A stretch of 64,000 nucleotides of DNA from Mangrovivirga halotolerans (GTDB lineage: Bacteria > Bacteroidota > Bacteroidia > Cytophagales > Cyclobacteriaceae), in NCBI RefSeq assembly GCF_026241165.1, contig NZ_JAPFQN010000001.1, positions 62,001-126,000 on the forward strand, in the 5' to 3' direction. The notes beneath the pieces were generated by a model. The model saw nothing but the letters and a program-made list of their open reading frames with translations, was not told where the DNA came from and did not search any database. How positions within the stretch are numbered: the first letter of the stretch is position 1; each line of letters opens with the position of its first letter. The position numbers were made by a program, and so were the translations under genes. Of this stretch, positions 61,235 through 64,000 are shown one piece after another.

Positions 61235-61263
61235 AAAAAAAGGTGGAGTTCTCACCCCACCTT
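61235..61263 (-). terminator. Intrinsic terminator of the alaS-gatB-tlpA unit
   Basis: On the minus strand AAGGTGG and CCACCTT form a 7-bp stem around a GC-containing loop, followed by TTTTTTT. It lies 23 bases after the TlpA-like stop. Confidence 0.82.
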
Positions 61264-61285
61264 CACATCTAAATTATATTCTTTG

Positions 61286-62425
61286 TTATTCCGTATCGTA
61301 TATCTCTGAAAGCTTATCGTGAAGTGATTGTCCACGAAGATTTTTAGCCACAATCTTTCCTTCCGGATCAACTAAAATACTAAATGGTATTCCTGTAATA
61401 TTATACAAATCAGCAACTTTTGATTGTGTTGCAGACAATTCAGAAACCTGTGTCCAGGTCAAATTATCTTCTTCTATTGCCTGCAGCCATTTATCTCTGC
61501 TTCTGTCTAATGAAACTCCAAGAATCTGAAATCCTTTACCCTTATATTTATCATAAGCAGCCACAACATTTGGATTTTCCATCCTGCATGGCTTGCACCA
61601 TTGAGCCCAAAAGTCTACTAGCACGTATTCTCCTCTGAAATCACTTAACCTAACAGTATCACCATCTGGCGTTGGTAATGCAAAATCAGGTGCTTCAGCT
61701 CCAATTGCGAGTTTAGCTTCCTTACCCACCTGGTCCTTAAATGGCATGTAGAAATCAGCATCAGGATAGGCCTCTTCATATTTGGCCACTAAATTTCTCA
61801 TGAAATCCACATTTTCACCAACAGGTAATAATCTTGCAGCTTCAATACCTACGATTGAAGGAAGGATATCATTTATCTTATTTTTTAATTCTTCTTGAAA
61901 TCCCTTTTGCTTCTTTCTAATAACTTCAGCTAGAGAATCAGCTGCTTGCATATTTTTCTTTGATGCATTCTTTTGATAAGCCAGCATGAGATTCCTGTTT
62001 TCCATCTGGAAGTTTTTGACCATCTCACTAACCTCATTATAATAATTATAGTCGTCTGAGCCTTCTATCTTAACTGATTCTTTTGGATTATCCATATCGA
62101 TAGACATTTCTATATCATCACCATCGTATGGAATAAAAACTTGTTCGTTATTACCAAAATTAAAAGCAACAAAAGCAGGTTGAGATACTGTCAATGTTCC
62201 TTCGAAATTACCATCTTCATCAACTTGCAGAGTATCGATTACAATGAATCTGTTATTCTCCTGCCTTGAAACAGTAACCTGTGCAACAGCACTTCCATTT
62301 ATTATCTCTCCCTGTACTTTCCCTGAATATTTACCGTTTGATTCTTCAGTATCATTTCCGGTTTCATTACAAGAAATTATTGCAGTTAATAAAAATAGAA
62401 TAAAACTAAATTTTAATAGCTTCAT
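61286..62425 (-). CDS. TlpA-like thiol-disulfide oxidoreductase lipoprotein with DUF4369
   Basis: The 379-residue protein has a lipobox AIISC (Cys19), a DUF4369-like beta domain (about 35-125) and a helical linker. A TlpA/ResA-type thioredoxin domain lies at about 240-379, with Cys277/Cys280 in FWAQWCKPCRMEN and the cis-Pro region GIPFSILVDPEGKI. It would reduce or shuffle disulfides in periplasmic proteins, such as apocytochromes. It is 7 nt downstream of gatB and probably cotranscribed. Confidence 0.92.
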   Translation of the reverse strand: MKLLKFSFILFLLTAIISCNETGNDTEESNGKYSGKVQGEIINGSAVAQVTVSRQENNRFIVIDTLQVDEDGNFEGTLTVSQPAFVAFNFGNNEQVFIPYDGDDIEMSIDMDNPKESVKIEGSDDYNYYNEVSEMVKNFQMENRNLMLAYQKNASKKNMQAADSLAEVIRKKQKGFQEELKNKINDILPSIVGIEAARLLPVGENVDFMRNLVAKYEEAYPDADFYMPFKDQVGKEAKLAIGAEAPDFALPTPDGDTVRLSDFRGEYVLVDFWAQWCKPCRMENPNVVAAYDKYKGKGFQILGVSLDRSRDKWLQAIEEDNLTWTQVSELSATQSKVADLYNITGIPFSILVDPEGKIVAKNLRGQSLHDKLSEIYDTE

Positions 62426-62432
62426 AAGTTGT

Positions 62433-63881
62433 TTATTGATTTTTCAATTGTTCTTCTATCAAGGAAATTGTTTGTCTGGGATCAGCTTTACCTTTGCTTT
62501 TCTTCATTACTTCACCCATAAAAAATTTTGACAAGCCCTTTTTGCCATTTTTCCAGGCTGTTACTTTTTCAGGATTTTGAGAAATAGCTTCATTGACCCA
62601 ATCTAATAATTCATTTTCATCAGATTCAATAAGTAAACCTTTCTCCGCAGCCAACTTCTCAGGCTTAGTGCCATTTACCATCACCTCTGGTAAAAGTTCT
62701 CGCACTGCTACATGCTGATTTACTTTACCAGAAGTACTTAATTCGATTAACGAGCTAAGAGCCTTTGGGTTTATATTTTCAAGCTTGATTTCGCTATTTT
62801 GATTTATAAAACCTTTCACCGGTCCAACAAACCAGTTTGAAGCAACCTTTGGATCTATATTTTCCTTCAACATTGATTCAAAAAATTTCGCCTGAGATAT
62901 TTCTTCACAGATTATCCGAGCTTTTTCCAACTCAATGCCATATTCGTTTATAAATCTTTGTTCTCTTTCTTCAGGCAATTCAGGCATTGCACTTTTAATC
63001 TCATTAATAAAGCTATCTGAAAGTTCGATTTCTGAAAGATCAGGGTCCGGAAAATAACGATAGTCGTTTAATGCTTCCTTGGTTCGCATGGCTCGCGTCT
63101 GATTCTTTTCAAGATCATACAACCTTGTTTCTGAGATTACAGTTTCACCTGATCGAATAAGCTCTGCCTGCCTTTTTATTTCAGCATTAATCGCTTTCTG
63201 GACATTCCTGACGGAATTCATATTTTTAATTTCGACCTTGTTGCCAAGCTTTTCAGATCCCACCGGTTTAATCGACACATTAGCATCGCAACGCAATGAA
63301 CCTTCTTCCATATTGGCATCGGAGATATCCAGCCATCGAACGAGTCTTCGTAAGTAGTTTAAAAATAAGGCCACTTCTGCTGAAGTGGACATACATGGAT
63401 TAGTTACCACTTCTAACAAAGGGGTTCCGGCCCTGTTGAGGTCGATCTTTGAGAAATCTTCTCCTTCAACATGAATCGATTTCCCGGCATCTTCCTCCAT
63501 ATGAATCTTATCGAGCGAAACAAATTTGTCACCGGATTCCGTTTTTATATTAACACCACCGCCTTTACAAACAGGAGTTCTGTCTTGAGTAAGCTGATAA
63601 CCTTTTGGAGAATCAGGATAAAAATAATTTTTCCTGTCAAAATACATTTTTTGAGCAATCTTGCATTCTAAAGCCAGGCCTAACTTTACTGCTTTACCCA
63701 ATACAGCCCTGTTTACCACGGGTAAAGTACCAGGATGGGCCAGAGAAACCGGGCTCACTAATGTATTCGGATCAGCACCGTATTTCACCGGATCATCACA
63801 AAATATTTTACTTTTTGTGTTCAACTGAACATGGACCTCAAGTCCGATCACAGGCTCATATTGTTGTCCGGAAATCTCCAT
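62433..63881 (-). CDS. gatB: Asp-tRNA(Asn)/Glu-tRNA(Gln) amidotransferase subunit B
   Basis: The 482-residue protein has the GatB signatures YEPVIGLEVHVQLNTKSKIF, DRKNYFYPDSPKGYQLTQ, EGSLRCDANVSIKP and KNMNSVRNVQKAI. It ends with the tRNA-binding YqeY-like tail (AVRELLPEVMVNGTKPEKLA). GatCAB amidates misacylated Glu-tRNA(Gln) and Asp-tRNA(Asn). gatA and gatC are not in the window. It starts 5 nt after the alaS stop. Confidence 0.96.
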   Translation of the reverse strand: MEISGQQYEPVIGLEVHVQLNTKSKIFCDDPVKYGADPNTLVSPVSLAHPGTLPVVNRAVLGKAVKLGLALECKIAQKMYFDRKNYFYPDSPKGYQLTQDRTPVCKGGGVNIKTESGDKFVSLDKIHMEEDAGKSIHVEGEDFSKIDLNRAGTPLLEVVTNPCMSTSAEVALFLNYLRRLVRWLDISDANMEEGSLRCDANVSIKPVGSEKLGNKVEIKNMNSVRNVQKAINAEIKRQAELIRSGETVISETRLYDLEKNQTRAMRTKEALNDYRYFPDPDLSEIELSDSFINEIKSAMPELPEEREQRFINEYGIELEKARIICEEISQAKFFESMLKENIDPKVASNWFVGPVKGFINQNSEIKLENINPKALSSLIELSTSGKVNQHVAVRELLPEVMVNGTKPEKLAAEKGLLIESDENELLDWVNEAISQNPEKVTAWKNGKKGLSKFFMGEVMKKSKGKADPRQTISLIEEQLKNQ

Positions 63882-63886
63882 AAGAA

Positions 63887-64000
63887 TTATATTTTTTCCT
63901 GAATCAGTTTTTTGGCTTCATTTACAGCATTATCCAACCCACTGACATCCTTTCCTCCGGCTGTAGCAAAAAATGGCTGTCCGCCACCTCCACCTTTGAT
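63887..64000 (-). CDS. alaS: Alanyl-tRNA synthetase, C-terminal end only
   Basis: The last 37 codons are visible: IKGGGGGQPFFATAGGKDVS, then GLDNAVNEAKKLIQEKI and TAA at 63887. The GGGGGxPxxAxAGGK block is the DHHA1-domain end of AlaRS. The rest lies beyond the right edge. The protein charges tRNA(Ala) in the cytoplasm. It is the upstream member of a unit with gatB and the TlpA-like gene. Confidence 0.9.
   Translation of the reverse strand: MKGGGGGQPFFATAGGKDVSGLDNAVNEAKKLIQEKI

Overview
The window is a chromosomal segment of an AT-rich gliding-type Bacteroidota, most likely a Cytophagales member. I infer this from two SusC-type receptors with a SusD partner, PorP/SprF proteins paired with type-B C-terminal-domain (CHU_C) secreted proteins, non-Shine-Dalgarno gene starts, and the many Bacteroidota-type lipoproteins. 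Genus cannot be fixed without a search.

Layout. 1-1951 (minus): the 5' two thirds of a SusC/RagA receptor, preceded by an apparent 45-codon membrane micro-ORF. 2391-2503: tRNA with CAU anticodon and its terminator. 2592-4338: HAD phosphatase overlapping an M50 site-2-type protease. 4351-15320 (minus): a type IX secretion block, reading from the right: PorP fused to a Glu-Pro stalk and SPOR-like tail, a 1037-residue and a 1732-residue type-B substrate, and a plain PorP. 15669-24405: housekeeping and envelope genes (two unknown exported proteins, Prc-like protease, YdcF-like, EI24, DprE1-like oxidase, a Nudix protein with a decayed NadM-like N-terminus, a divergent PRPP synthetase, TerB-like).

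24458-43452 is the most distinctive region. A polysaccharide utilization locus on the plus strand encodes SusC, SusD, an Ig-LamG lipoprotein, two tandem GH144-type enzymes, GH3, GH2, an FGly sulfatase and an esterase. The GH144 + GH3 set suggests beta-1,2-glucan or a decorated relative as substrate (inference). No hybrid two-component sensor, SusR or ECF/anti-sigma pair is present. Instead, a divergently transcribed gene encodes an extracytoplasmic 7TMR-DISMED2 domain, seven membrane helices, a coiled coil, and the zinc ribbon plus helix-turn-helix of an IS1595-type transposase without the nuclease. It is a candidate membrane-tethered regulator of the locus and the best candidate here for an undescribed system.

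43485-64000 is mostly core metabolism and envelope functions: ArsC-like, HslV, pyruvate dehydrogenase E2, a zincin/propeller/beta-barrel protein, a SRAP protein lacking its catalytic Cys and His, FabH, a TonB_C protein, HemF, an orphan LytTR regulator, riboflavin synthase, Pcm, a hot-dog thioesterase, SGNH hydrolase, a DUF885-like protein, an RluA-type synthase, a TlpA-like lipoprotein, GatB and the 3' end of alaS. Well-formed intrinsic terminators separate many of these units. I saw no CRISPR array, rRNA, prophage or intact insertion sequence.
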